DNA from: CAZYBU01 sp964645775
Lineage (GTDB): Bacteria; Spirochaetota; UBA4802; UBA5550
Direction of reading: 5' to 3'
Length of the DNA: 33,967 nt
Assembly: GCA_964645775.1 (NCBI GenBank)
Contig: CAZYBU010000033.1
Location: 1 to 33,967, forward strand
The notes under the pieces were generated by a model, which had not been told where the DNA came from, made no database searches, and saw only the letters and a program-made list of their open reading frames with translations. Position numbers and translations under genes: made by a program. Below, one piece after another: positions 23,568 to 31,599 of the stretch. Positions within the stretch are counted from its first letter, which is position 1. Each line of letters begins with the position of its first letter.

Positions 23568-25989
23568 GGCGAGAGTACTTCCCCTTACGAAGGGGGCTCC
23601 CCACAGGGCCGGCGGGAAGGCGGAAGGACTGCGTCTTCTCGATTCCTGCGGTCTGAAGATACCGGAGACCTGGCTAATCACGGAGCCTCTGACACACGAG
23701 GACCTTCATGAACTGGACCGTGTTATGGAATCGATGGGGAATACACCTGTAGCTGTACGTTCTTCAGCCGCGGATGAGGACAGCTCCGGTGCCTCTTTCG
23801 CCGGACAGTTCGAGACTTATCTGAATGTCCGTGGAAAAGATGACATATACCATGCCATTGAGAACTGTTTTCGCTCCAGCGGCAGTTACCGGGTCGAGGA
23901 ATACGCGGACCACATCCGGCCTTCGGCGGACCTGAAGATGTCTGTCCTCATCCAGGAAATGGTTAACGCCCTTTTCGCCGGGGTCATCTTCACGGCCGAC
24001 CCGGTAACCAACCGCTGGGACCACACGGTCATCAACGCCACAGAAGGTCTGGGGGAAAGCCTGGTAAGCGGCCATTCGAGCGGCGAACAGTACCTCCTCT
24101 CCCGGTCGGGTAAAGTCATCTCGCGAAGCGACAACGGTGAACATTCCCTCCTGGACGATGATCTCATTGAAAAGCTTTACTCTGAGGCCCGGCACGCCAG
24201 CATGAAGGCAGGGCATCCCCTCGACCTTGAATGGGCAGTCAACGGTCAGGGCGAACTGGTCTGGCTCCAGTCCCGTCCCATTACCACCCTGGATCCGGTC
24301 CACCTGAACGAACTGGAACCGTTGCTTGATGAAGAATACCCGATCCTGACCCGGGGAAACATCGGAGAAATGATGCCGGGACCGGTCACCCCTCTGACCG
24401 ACTCGGTTTTCGGACACGGCATCGATTACGGGCTCCAGGATTTCTATTACCGGTTCGGGGTCATGAAAAAACCGGTCAAGGGCAACCGGCATTTTATCTT
24501 CCTTTCCTATAACCATTTCTTTTTTATCCTTTCCCGGCTCTACATCATGGCGCGGAAAGTGGTGAACGTTACCAAGACATCCGTGGACTACAGCATCACA
24601 GGTGAGATTCTGGATGATCCCTGGCCCGACCCGGAGCAGGAGGGATGGATCGTTCCCCGGATTTACCGTTTTATCAGGTACATGCGTTACATATCCACGG
24701 CACCGAAACAACTGGAACAACTAAGAAAGCTGAACGAAGACTTTCAGATAGACCTGGAACAGGAGGCTGAAGGTCTCTACGGGGAACTGAACCGGGCTAA
24801 GGATGTGATCGACACGGCCTGGTGTCACCACTACGCCACCTCGGGCCAGTCGGGCGCCCTTAACGCGACCATGCTCCAGATCCTCTCCGGAGGGAAAACC
24901 ATACCGGAGAGAGAAAACTACAGAGAAGTGGCGGAACTTCTGGTGGACATTGAGGGAATCGACGGTGCCGACGCTCTCCAGTCCCTGGACAGGCTCGCGG
25001 AAAAACTCAGGATGGAAGAAGGAGCCGGGCGTTTCACGAAACTGGAGCCGATGGAGGCCTATGACTGGCTCAACAGCGACGAGTCAGGGGAAAGTGGTGA
25101 ACTTTTCCGTGATTTCATGAAAGAGAACGGTCACCGGTGTATCCGGGAAGCAGAGTTCAGGGAAAAGGACTGGGAGACCAACCCGGAGGGCCTGGTACGT
25201 CTCCTTCAGGCCAGGGTGTCCATGCCCCCCCTGAAAAAAGAAGAGAAAGAGAAGACATTCGAAAAGAACCGGGGCCTGATCTTCAGCCGTCTCTCCTTTA
25301 TCCAGAAAACGATCCTGAAACGGATGATGCCTTCCATACGTTCTTCTGTTGCTCGACGGGAAAATTCCAAGTCGATCTGCATAAGAATACAGAACAAGGC
25401 CAGGAAAGGCTACATTCGCCTGGGAGAGCTGCTCTCAAAGGAGGAGCTGCTGGATGATCCGGACCAGATATTCTTTCTGACCCACGAGGAGACCGGGAAG
25501 CTTCTCCGGGACCGTGACTTATCCTGGAAAGAACGGGCCGCCAAAAGGAGAAAGATATTCCCCGAAGCGAAAAAACTTCTCTTTGACGACCATTACTACG
25601 GTCTGCCTGAACCGAGGGAACAGCAGCACGTTCCGGAACTCCAGGAGGGAGAGCTTACAGCTCTGCCAGTCAGCGTGGGAACGGTAACCGGGCGGGCGCG
25701 TATCATTAACAGTCTGGACGACGCCGGCGACATTCGCCCCGGAGAGATCATGGTGGTATCCTACACCGATATCGGCTGGACCCCCTATTTCAGTCTCATA
25801 TCCGGTCTCATCACAGAGATCGGAAGCTCTCTCTCCCACGGCGCGGTCGTGGCCCGGGAGTACGGTATCCCGGCCGTGGTAAACCTCAAGAAAGCGAAAC
25901 AGCTTATCGGAACAGGTGATCTGATTGAAATCGACGGTTCCGAAGGGATCGTTCGTATAATTGAAAAGGGACCTGGTTCAGCTTCTTGA
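23527..25989 (+). CDS. PEP-synthase/rifampicin-phosphotransferase-like dikinase
   Basis: An 820-residue three-part phosphotransferase. Residues about 15-255 form the ATP-grasp domain: VAVRSSAADEDSSGASFAGQ, FAGVIFTADPVTNRWDH, GLGESLVSG, and LEWAVNGQGELVWLQSRPITTL. Residues about 290-690 are a helical middle region, as in rifampicin phosphotransferase and PigC-type enzymes, where the substrate binds. The C-terminal swivelling domain has the phosphohistidine His771 in SLSHGAVVAREYGIPAVV. It lacks the pyruvate/PEP-binding TIM barrel of true PEP synthase, so it probably phosphorylates another small molecule using ATP. All catalytic signatures look intact. The start is uncertain: the ATG at 23527 has little ribosome site, and a GTG five codons on is possible. 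It overlaps the upstream gene and, convergently, the next gene by 12 bases. Confidence 0.82.
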   Translation: MEQESVSSVTSIAKARVLPLTKGAPHRAGGKAEGLRLLDSCGLKIPETWLITEPLTHEDLHELDRVMESMGNTPVAVRSSAADEDSSGASFAGQFETYLNVRGKDDIYHAIENCFRSSGSYRVEEYADHIRPSADLKMSVLIQEMVNALFAGVIFTADPVTNRWDHTVINATEGLGESLVSGHSSGEQYLLSRSGKVISRSDNGEHSLLDDDLIEKLYSEARHASMKAGHPLDLEWAVNGQGELVWLQSRPITTLDPVHLNELEPLLDEEYPILTRGNIGEMMPGPVTPLTDSVFGHGIDYGLQDFYYRFGVMKKPVKGNRHFIFLSYNHFFFILSRLYIMARKVVNVTKTSVDYSITGEILDDPWPDPEQEGWIVPRIYRFIRYMRYISTAPKQLEQLRKLNEDFQIDLEQEAEGLYGELNRAKDVIDTAWCHHYATSGQSGALNATMLQILSGGKTIPERENYREVAELLVDIEGIDGADALQSLDRLAEKLRMEEGAGRFTKLEPMEAYDWLNSDESGESGELFRDFMKENGHRCIREAEFREKDWETNPEGLVRLLQARVSMPPLKKEEKEKTFEKNRGLIFSRLSFIQKTILKRMMPSIRSSVARRENSKSICIRIQNKARKGYIRLGELLSKEELLDDPDQIFFLTHEETGKLLRDRDLSWKERAAKRRKIFPEAKKLLFDDHYYGLPEPREQQHVPELQEGELTALPVSVGTVTGRARIINSLDDAGDIRPGEIMVVSYTDIGWTPYFSLISGLITEIGSSLSHGAVVAREYGIPAVVNLKKAKQLIGTGDLIEIDGSEGIVRIIEKGPGSAS

Positions 25990-27105
25990 GAAGATGAGGA
26001 CTCCGGCCGTGGAAAAACCGAGGAGCAGGATCGGGGCCAGCGCCCAGTAGATCAGACCCGGGTCCCGCTGGACCATTCCCGTTGTGATAAGGCCCGGGTC
26101 ATTATCTGATAAACGATAAAGGTAAAGGGTCCCCTTCTTCTCGCAGGATGGCAGCAGGCTGATTCCCGGTCCCTCTCTGCCGGCGGAGACTATCCTCCCT
26201 TCCCTGTCACGGATCTCCCATTCCAGAAACCCCTTCTCCAGGGTAACAAAGGAGCGTATATCATCAGATCCATTTACAGGATAACTCCTGTATCCTTGAG
26301 GGGATGTTACGCGGTCCGTGAAATGCCGTATGACACGATATCCCTCCAGATTGAGACGTTCTTCACGCGAGAGCCTTATTTTTCGACCCGCGGCCTGGAG
26401 GATAAGAAAAGATGTACCCGGAGCATCGCAGGGAAGAGAAGAGTAATACCACGCCCCCTTCCCCCTTTCCAGGCAAACCATGAGCGGTCCGTCTCTCATC
26501 CCCAGTACCGTGGGATATTTTCCCCGGACCAGGACCCGGCTCTCCTTCACCATTGCAGGCGCGATCCAGCCATCGTACGGTACAAATATTCTTGTATCCT
26601 TTTCCCCCTTAATACCGGGGAACCCTTCCAGAAACTCAAGGTCCACAAAGCCGGCCATGCCCCGCGCCGGGAAAGATTTCTCAAAGATAAAAGGGCCGCC
26701 GTCATCCTGGAGGGAGAGGTAGGCGAACCCGGAAAGGTATACCGATCCTCCCCCTTTAACATAGTCACGCAAAAAGGAGAAAAGCCGTTCTTCCTCCACC
26801 TCATGTTTCAATTTAATAACGACCTGCCCCATGTTCCGGGGACGGGTCAGGACACGGATATTCCCCTCCAGGGAGGGGAGGCTTCCCGAAGGCAGGAAAA
26901 TGGCCCTGGATTCAGACAGGCTTTTCGTGGAGATAAGTTCCTTGAGATCCAGGGCAACATGCTCCAGTTCCAGTTTATCGAGGCAGAGTCCCATTTCATC
27001 GTAACGTCCCGGCACGAGAATCACTTCTTCTGAGGAAGCTTCGTTCAGACAGGGAGACAGGAACAGGGCGCCGACCAGGAGACTTGAATAAAAATATTGT
27101 TTCAT
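25978..27105 (-). CDS. Exported GATase-like protein with C-terminal membrane anchor, function unknown
   Basis: A 375-residue protein with an N-terminal signal segment (residues 1-24) and a C-terminal membrane helix near 349-371 (LIYWALAPILLLGFSTAGVLIF), so the main domain should face the periplasm. The pattern VILVPGRYDEMGLCLDKLELEH, IFLPSGS, then LRDYVKGGGSVYLSGFAYLSL resembles class I glutamine-amidotransferase-like folds, but I see no catalytic Cys-His pair. A second part (SDDIRSFVTLEKGFLEWEIRDREGRIVS) looks beta-rich and may be a small sandwich domain. I recognise only the fold type. Its 3-prime end overlaps that of the convergent dikinase gene. Confidence 0.65.
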   Translation of the reverse strand: MKQYFYSSLLVGALFLSPCLNEASSEEVILVPGRYDEMGLCLDKLELEHVALDLKELISTKSLSESRAIFLPSGSLPSLEGNIRVLTRPRNMGQVVIKLKHEVEEERLFSFLRDYVKGGGSVYLSGFAYLSLQDDGGPFIFEKSFPARGMAGFVDLEFLEGFPGIKGEKDTRIFVPYDGWIAPAMVKESRVLVRGKYPTVLGMRDGPLMVCLERGKGAWYYSSLPCDAPGTSFLILQAAGRKIRLSREERLNLEGYRVIRHFTDRVTSPQGYRSYPVNGSDDIRSFVTLEKGFLEWEIRDREGRIVSAGREGPGISLLPSCEKKGTLYLYRLSDNDPGLITTGMVQRDPGLIYWALAPILLLGFSTAGVLIFSRS

Positions 27106-27171
27106 TACTTTCTGATTGTAGCTTATCGTTGAGGGGAGGCAAGCATTTTCATGAAATCGTGCAAACCTTAA

Positions 27172-27200
27172 TTGACTCTTTCATGCGAATAATGTAGTAT
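27172..27200 (+). promoter_or_regulatory. Promoter for the glutaredoxin-FTR genes
   Basis: TTGACT (27172-27177), a 17-base spacer and TAGTAT (27195-27200) make a good sigma-70-type promoter. GAGGTGA at 27209-27215 is the ribosome site for the ATG at 27222, so the leader is short, about 15 bases. Confidence 0.6.
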
Positions 27201-27221
27201 GAATATACGAGGTGAGTAACC

Positions 27222-27518
27222 ATGGATGACATTGAATTCACGAACGTTAACGGGGCCCGCTCCGACCATGACGTCACGGTCTATGCCCTCTCCACATGCG
27301 GTTTCTGCAAGCGGGCATTACAGTTTCTGAAAGAGCATGAGATCGAGCACCAATACGTCTACGTGGACCGAATACCGTATGAAGATAAGCAGGAGGTTAA
27401 GGCGAAGCTGGCCGAAGATTCCGGAAAGAGAGTGGCCTTCCCTTTTCTTGTGGTTGACGGTGACACCTACCTGACAGGTTTTGTTGAAGACGAATGGAGA
27501 TCCACCCTGGGAGTCTAA
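27222..27518 (+). CDS. Glutaredoxin-like protein
   Basis: A 98-residue thioredoxin-fold protein with the dithiol active site Cys26-Gly-Phe-Cys29 (STCGFCKRALQFL), a cis-proline region (VAFPFLVVDGDTYLTGF) and a normal glutaredoxin length. It should reduce protein disulfides or glutathione-like mixed disulfides. Immediate coupling (1-base gap) to a ferredoxin-thioredoxin-reductase-type catalytic subunit suggests it is recharged by reduced ferredoxin rather than by NADPH. This is inference from context. No thioredoxin reductase gene lies nearby. Confidence 0.88.
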   Translation: MDDIEFTNVNGARSDHDVTVYALSTCGFCKRALQFLKEHEIEHQYVYVDRIPYEDKQEVKAKLAEDSGKRVAFPFLVVDGDTYLTGFVEDEWRSTLGV

Positions 27519-27519
27519 C

Positions 27520-27843
27520 ATGAAAGAAAAAACGATCGAGGACACCCGCAGGTTCGCCGAGATGGTGGCGGAGAAACAGGGGTGGGAGCTCCATCCCGAC
27601 TCATCCTTCCTTGAGATGCTTCTGGAAGGCCTGACCATTAATTTCAACCGGCACGGATACTATTCCTGCCCATGCCGGGACGCGGATGGTAAAAAAGAAC
27701 TGGACGCGGACATCATCTGTCCCTGCGATTACTGCATACCGGACCTGGAGGAGTATGGTCACTGTTACTGCGGTCTTTACCTGACAAGGGAATTCGCGAA
27801 AGGTGGAGGGATACCGAAAAGCATTCCGGAGCGGAGGCCCTGA
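27520..27843 (+). CDS. Ferredoxin:thioredoxin reductase-type catalytic subunit
   Basis: A 107-residue iron-sulfur protein of the FTR beta family. The cysteine pattern is Cys50-Pro-Cys52, Cys67-Pro-Cys69 and Cys82-Tyr-Cys84, plus an extra Cys72. In characterised FTR the three pairs supply the 4Fe-4S cluster and an adjacent redox disulfide that converts one-electron ferredoxin chemistry into two-electron disulfide reduction. Spacings here (14 and 12 residues) differ from the plant/cyanobacterial 16 and 8, and no variable subunit is encoded nearby, as in the forms found in anaerobes and archaea. I chose the ATG at 27520 (GGGAG seven bases before) over an upstream TTG inside the glutaredoxin gene. 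The likely partner is that glutaredoxin. Confidence 0.88.
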   Translation: MKEKTIEDTRRFAEMVAEKQGWELHPDSSFLEMLLEGLTINFNRHGYYSCPCRDADGKKELDADIICPCDYCIPDLEEYGHCYCGLYLTREFAKGGGIPKSIPERRP

Positions 27844-27974
27844 CAGTCCGCCGGCGGCGCGACAGAGAAGATTTTTCCCTGTAACCGGAGCCGGTAAATT
27901 TTATCTCATTTTAATAAAATCCCTGCATTATATTCACAGGAAAAATAGATACTATCTACTGCACTGGAGACAGG

Positions 27975-28505
27975 ATGTTACGCGCGATTCAAACAAATTT
28001 TCTCGTACTGGACGCCTTCCTCAGTCGATGGGTGACGGGACTGAGCGGAAGAAACCACATCGACGTTTTCATGCGACTGATTTCCAGGAGCGGAGACGGT
28101 CCCGCGTATTTTCTTCTTATTCCCTTTATTCTTCTTTATGATCTTGATACAGGATTGAGATTCCTCGCTGTCGGATTTTCCGCCTTCGGGATCGAAATGC
28201 TTGCGCAAAAACTGGTGAAGGGGTTCGTGAAAAGACCCCGTCCCGGGGTCAGCGTATCCGGTGTCCGGTACCTGGTAAAACCGCCGGACGAGTTCAGCTT
28301 CCCTTCGGGCCACACGGCAGGAGCCTTTCTCATGGCCTTTCTCCTTGTCGCCTTCTACGGTATATCCATCCCATTTATCTTCGGATGGGCCTTCCTGGTC
28401 GGCTTCTCACGGGTCTATAACGGCGTGCATTATCCTTCCGACGTCATTTTTGGGGCTTTGCTGGGAATCCTGTCAGCCCAGACCGCTTTTCTCATTATCA
28501 TCTGA
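27975..28505 (+). CDS. PAP2-family membrane phosphatase
   Basis: A 176-residue polytopic protein with the three phosphatidic-acid-phosphatase motifs: KGFVKRPRP near residue 80, SFPSGHTAG near 112, and SRVYNGVHYPSDV near 145, which give the catalytic His pair and phosphate-binding Arg and Lys. About five membrane helices are visible. Such enzymes remove phosphate from lipid phosphates such as undecaprenyl pyrophosphate or phosphatidylglycerophosphate, and the substrate is open. The ribosome site is GGAGACAGG directly before the ATG. The 131-base gap from the FTR gene contains only a weak AT-rich 7-base inverted repeat (27898-27920), so read-through transcription is possible. Confidence 0.9.
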   Translation: MLRAIQTNFLVLDAFLSRWVTGLSGRNHIDVFMRLISRSGDGPAYFLLIPFILLYDLDTGLRFLAVGFSAFGIEMLAQKLVKGFVKRPRPGVSVSGVRYLVKPPDEFSFPSGHTAGAFLMAFLLVAFYGISIPFIFGWAFLVGFSRVYNGVHYPSDVIFGALLGILSAQTAFLIII

Positions 28506-28525
28506 TTTGAGAACAATATCAGCTG

Positions 28526-29497
28526 TCAGCCGCCAATCCTGGACATGGTCCGGGAAACTTCGCTTTCGGTCGAAATATTCCGCCTGCGGCCCTTGACCGA
28601 CAGGGCGTCGCCGATGAGGTCTTGGATCACCTGGCGGCTTTCTCCTTTTCTCAGGATATCACGCAAACTGAACTCCTCGGGAGCGAAGAGGCATGTCTTC
28701 AGAAAACCGTCCGCCGTAAGACGAAGGCGGTTACAGCGGGAGCAGAAGTTATGAGAGATGGGGGGTATGATGCCGATCTTGTAATGGCTCTCCTGCTGAA
28801 AGAAATCGTACATCAGGGCCACCTGTGTATCCACCGTCTGGTTCCGCTTCAAGATACCTCTCTCCTTCAGGGCCTCAATAATTCTCTGTCCGGCAATAAA
28901 GTCCTTTTCACCCTGGCCTCCGATGGCCGGCATCATTTCAATAAAGCGGAGAGCGATGGGACGATCTCGAAAATAATCCAGGAGAAGGGAAAGCTCATCC
29001 AGCGTTTCCTTATACAGTACGGTGTTTATCTTGATATCGAAGAAAGCTCTTTCCAGTGCCCCTTTGATAGATTCGAGAACTCTATCCAGCCGGTCCTTCC
29101 CGGTCAGATCCAGAAAACGTTCCCTCGACAGGGTATCCAGACTTATGTTCAGCCTGCGCACACCCGCCTCTTCCAGGCCGTCAAGATAATCATTAAGCAG
29201 AACGCCGTTGGTGGTCAGGGCCAGTTCCAGGTCCGGGTGTTGCCTGCGGGTCTCCCGGATAATATCCAGGGCGCCCTTCCGTACCAGAGGCTCTCCGCCG
29301 GTAAAGCGGACCTTGGTGACACCCATTTCAACGAATATATCGATCAGTTCCAGAAACTCCTCATTACGAAGGACATGGTCATGGGGGAGTAAAGAGATCC
29401 CGTCCCCTGGCATACAGTATCTGCAGCGCAGGTTACACCTGTCTGTCAGAGAGACCCTGAGGTAGGTATGGTTGCGAAGATATCGATCCGTAAGCAT
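28526..29497 (-). CDS. moaA: GTP 3',8-cyclase (molybdenum cofactor synthesis)
   Basis: A 323-residue radical SAM enzyme. Cys21-x3-Cys25-x2-Cys28 binds the SAM cluster, and Cys252-x2-Cys255-x13-Cys269 (CSRCNRLRLTADGFLKTC) binds the second cluster that holds GTP. The protein ends in the diglycine needed for activity (SRIGG). MoaA performs the first step of molybdopterin synthesis, so it is required for the molybdoenzyme encoded at 2714-5245. No moaC or other moa gene is adjacent: it sits behind gatA and a TPR lipoprotein gene with a 5-base gap. No strong ribosome site is visible, which suggests coupling to the upstream gene. Confidence 0.95.
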   Translation of the reverse strand: MLTDRYLRNHTYLRVSLTDRCNLRCRYCMPGDGISLLPHDHVLRNEEFLELIDIFVEMGVTKVRFTGGEPLVRKGALDIIRETRRQHPDLELALTTNGVLLNDYLDGLEEAGVRRLNISLDTLSRERFLDLTGKDRLDRVLESIKGALERAFFDIKINTVLYKETLDELSLLLDYFRDRPIALRFIEMMPAIGGQGEKDFIAGQRIIEALKERGILKRNQTVDTQVALMYDFFQQESHYKIGIIPPISHNFCSRCNRLRLTADGFLKTCLFAPEEFSLRDILRKGESRQVIQDLIGDALSVKGRRRNISTESEVSRTMSRIGG

Positions 29498-29502
29498 AAC
29501 AA

Positions 29503-30045
29503 TTATGGGAACCAGACATCCACAAGGTTACCGTCCACGGTTGCGGACCGGAGATTGCTACGATAATACCGGTTACCCGGATCAGAAGACCATGCGCGAA
29601 GGTACATGTCAAGAGAATCCTTTAACCTTCCCTTCATCTCCAGCAGAAGCCCAAGGTTATTACAGGCGGGTCCATATTCAGGGTCCAGTGAGAGAGCCTC
29701 ACGCAGAAGAAAGTCCGCTTCCCGGTACTCCTTTTTCACAAGGTGACGCCAGGCCTCCCGGTTGACGCGGGCGGCCGGTTCATCGCCCGGCGCCACGTGG
29801 CAGAACCGTCCGTATCGGTAAACACGGACCTCTTCATTATTCCCCTCCTCCATGAGTCGCTTAAGCCTGCGGGAAAAACCGTCTGGAAGAGGATCGGAAG
29901 CGGGACGGACCTTCTCCTGCCGGATAAGGGTGACCTCACGGTAATGAAAACAACCCGCCAGGAGAACCAGACTAAAGAGCGGGAGGAGCAGTATCAGCCA
30001 CCTTCTCAAAGGCGGCGGCGCATGTAAGCATCTTCTTCTCTTCAA
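29503..30045 (-). CDS. TPR-containing lipoprotein, function unknown
   Basis: About 180 residues: a strongly basic N terminus (KRRR), a hydrophobic segment, lipobox LLAGC with Cys32, then two or so TPR units in the second half (KEYREADFLLREALSLDPEYGPACNNLGLLLEMKGRLKDSLDMYLRA is typical). TPR lipoproteins usually serve as scaffolds at the envelope. The start is uncertain: the frame opens with TTG at 30045, giving a 74-base overlap with gatA, and another TTG at 30009 would also keep the hydrophobic signal. No convincing ribosome site is seen for either. It lies between gatA and moaA with no evident functional link. Confidence 0.7.
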   Translation of the reverse strand: MKRRRCLHAPPPLRRWLILLLPLFSLVLLAGCFHYREVTLIRQEKVRPASDPLPDGFSRRLKRLMEEGNNEEVRVYRYGRFCHVAPGDEPAARVNREAWRHLVKKEYREADFLLREALSLDPEYGPACNNLGLLLEMKGRLKDSLDMYLRAWSSDPGNRYYRSNLRSATVDGNLVDVWFP

Positions 30046-31420
30046 AGTGATCGCCCATAATCTGTACTCCGAAGGGAAGCCCCTTCGAGTTTTTACCCAG
30101 GGGGACGGAGATACCCGGGATACCGGCCAGGTTCGCCGAAATGGTAAGAATGTCAGACATGTACATCTGAAGGGGGTCCTGGCTCATCTCGCCCAGGGCG
30201 AAGGCCGGTGTGGTAGTGACAGGGGTCACGATGGCGTCCACCTTATCGAAAGCCTGCCGGAAGTCCTCGATGATAAGAGACCTTCCTTTCAAGGCCTGCA
30301 AATAATAGGCGTCATAATACCCGGAGCTGAGTGAGAACGTCCCCAGGATGATCCTTCTTTTTACTTCAGATCCGAAGCCTTCGCTCCTGCTTCGAAAATA
30401 GAGGGAATCCAGGTCTTTCGCATCCGGTGATCGGTAACCGTAACGGACACCGTCGAAGCGGGCCAGGTTGGATGAAGCTTCCGCCGTGGCGATAAGGTAG
30501 TAAACGGGTATGGCATATTCCATGTACTTCAGGGAAATCGGTTCCACCCGGGCGCCTTCTTTTTCAAGACGGACAACCGCCTCCCGGACAGCCGAGGTAA
30601 TCTCTCCATCGACTCCCCTGAAATACTCCTCAGGAAGACCGAGGACCATATTCTTCACGTTTCCTGTGAGGTCGGCCTCGTGATAATCAACGGGCCGGTC
30701 TATTGATGTGGAATCCCGGTTGTCATGGCCCGATATAACGGAAAGAAGTTCTGATGCGTCCCGGACATTTGACGCGAAGGTACCGATCTGATCGAGAGAG
30801 GACGCGAAGGCCACCAGACCATATCGGGAGACTCGGCCGTATGTCGGCTTTATTCCCACGACTCCGCAGAAGGAAGCGGGCTGTCGTATGGAGCCTCCGG
30901 TATCGGAACCGAGAGCGACAGGCGCCATGCGGGCGGCCACGGCCGCGGCTGAACCTCCCGAGCTTCCTCCCGGTACCCGTTCCCTGTCATGAGGATTTTT
31001 CGTGGGTCCGAAAAAGGATGATTCCGTTGAGGAACCCATGGCGAACTCGTCCATGTTTGTTTTCCCCAGGAGAAGGAGACCCTTTTCCTTCATTCGAGAG
31101 TAGACCGTGGCGTCAAAGGGCGGAACAAATTCAGAGAGTATCTTCGAACCGCAGGTTGTCGGCACTCCGGCTGTGTTGATGTTGTCTTTCAAGGCCACGG
31201 GAATGCCGTCCAGGGGAGAGAGGGGCATTCCATCTTTTCTGCGCTTATCCGAGGCTTCAGCCTCTTTGATAAGGGCTTCTCCGTCATGGGTAATAAAAGC
31301 GTTTATTTCAGGACCCAGGGTTTCAATACGCCGGGAGAAGGCCCGGACCACTTCTACGGCCGAGATATCTCCCTTTTCCAGCAGGGTCGCTATTTCCGTC
31401 AGATCTTTCTCCGCAGGCAT
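29972..31420 (-). CDS. gatA: Aspartyl/glutamyl-tRNA amidotransferase subunit A
   Basis: A 482-residue amidase-signature enzyme. The Ser-cisSer-Lys triad is visible: Lys78 in VALKDNIN, Ser153 in GGSSGGSAAAVAA, and Ser177 in SDTGGSIRQPASF, close to the positions in Staphylococcus GatA. With GatB and GatC it converts Glu-tRNA(Gln), and often Asp-tRNA(Asn), to the amidated forms. GatB and GatC are not in this window. I trimmed the frame to the ATG at 31420 (MPAEKDLTEIATLL): GGAGG lies about eight bases upstream, and the preceding 46 codons look non-coding. It is divergent from the Prc-type protease gene. Confidence 0.93.
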   Translation of the reverse strand: MPAEKDLTEIATLLEKGDISAVEVVRAFSRRIETLGPEINAFITHDGEALIKEAEASDKRRKDGMPLSPLDGIPVALKDNINTAGVPTTCGSKILSEFVPPFDATVYSRMKEKGLLLLGKTNMDEFAMGSSTESSFFGPTKNPHDRERVPGGSSGGSAAAVAARMAPVALGSDTGGSIRQPASFCGVVGIKPTYGRVSRYGLVAFASSLDQIGTFASNVRDASELLSVISGHDNRDSTSIDRPVDYHEADLTGNVKNMVLGLPEEYFRGVDGEITSAVREAVVRLEKEGARVEPISLKYMEYAIPVYYLIATAEASSNLARFDGVRYGYRSPDAKDLDSLYFRSRSEGFGSEVKRRIILGTFSLSSGYYDAYYLQALKGRSLIIEDFRQAFDKVDAIVTPVTTTPAFALGEMSQDPLQMYMSDILTISANLAGIPGISVPLGKNSKGLPFGVQIMGDHFEEKKMLTCAAAFEKVADTAPPAL

Positions 31421-31532
31421 TAGGCATCCTCCATGGTACGGGTAAGAGGTATCCTGACGTTCTGAAGAGCTAAAAGGGTATGTCAATAACAAATCTTGAT
31501 TGCAACATAATCCACCTCGCGGGAAAATAGTA

Positions 31533-31561
31533 TTGACAGATAGCTTTGCCAGATTCATTAC
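31533..31561 (+). promoter_or_regulatory. Possible promoter for the Prc-type protease gene
   Basis: TTGACA at 31533-31538 is a perfect -35 box, but the sequence 17-18 bases downstream (CATTAC/ATTACA) is a weak -10. It lies in the 179-base gap between the divergent gatA and protease genes, about 40 bases before the protease start. Confidence 0.3.
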
Positions 31562-31599
31562 AAAGTCTTTATATTTTACAGACAGGGAGTTGCCCCTTG

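Noticed and set aside
23764..24720. 318-codon open frame on the minus strand inside the dikinase gene
   Set aside because: Opposite the ATP-grasp domain with all its motifs intact, and the translation resembles no protein family.
27898..27920. ATTTTAT...ATAAAAT inverted repeat after the FTR gene
   Set aside because: Arms consist only of A and T, and no T-run follows. Likely chance in an AT-rich gap.
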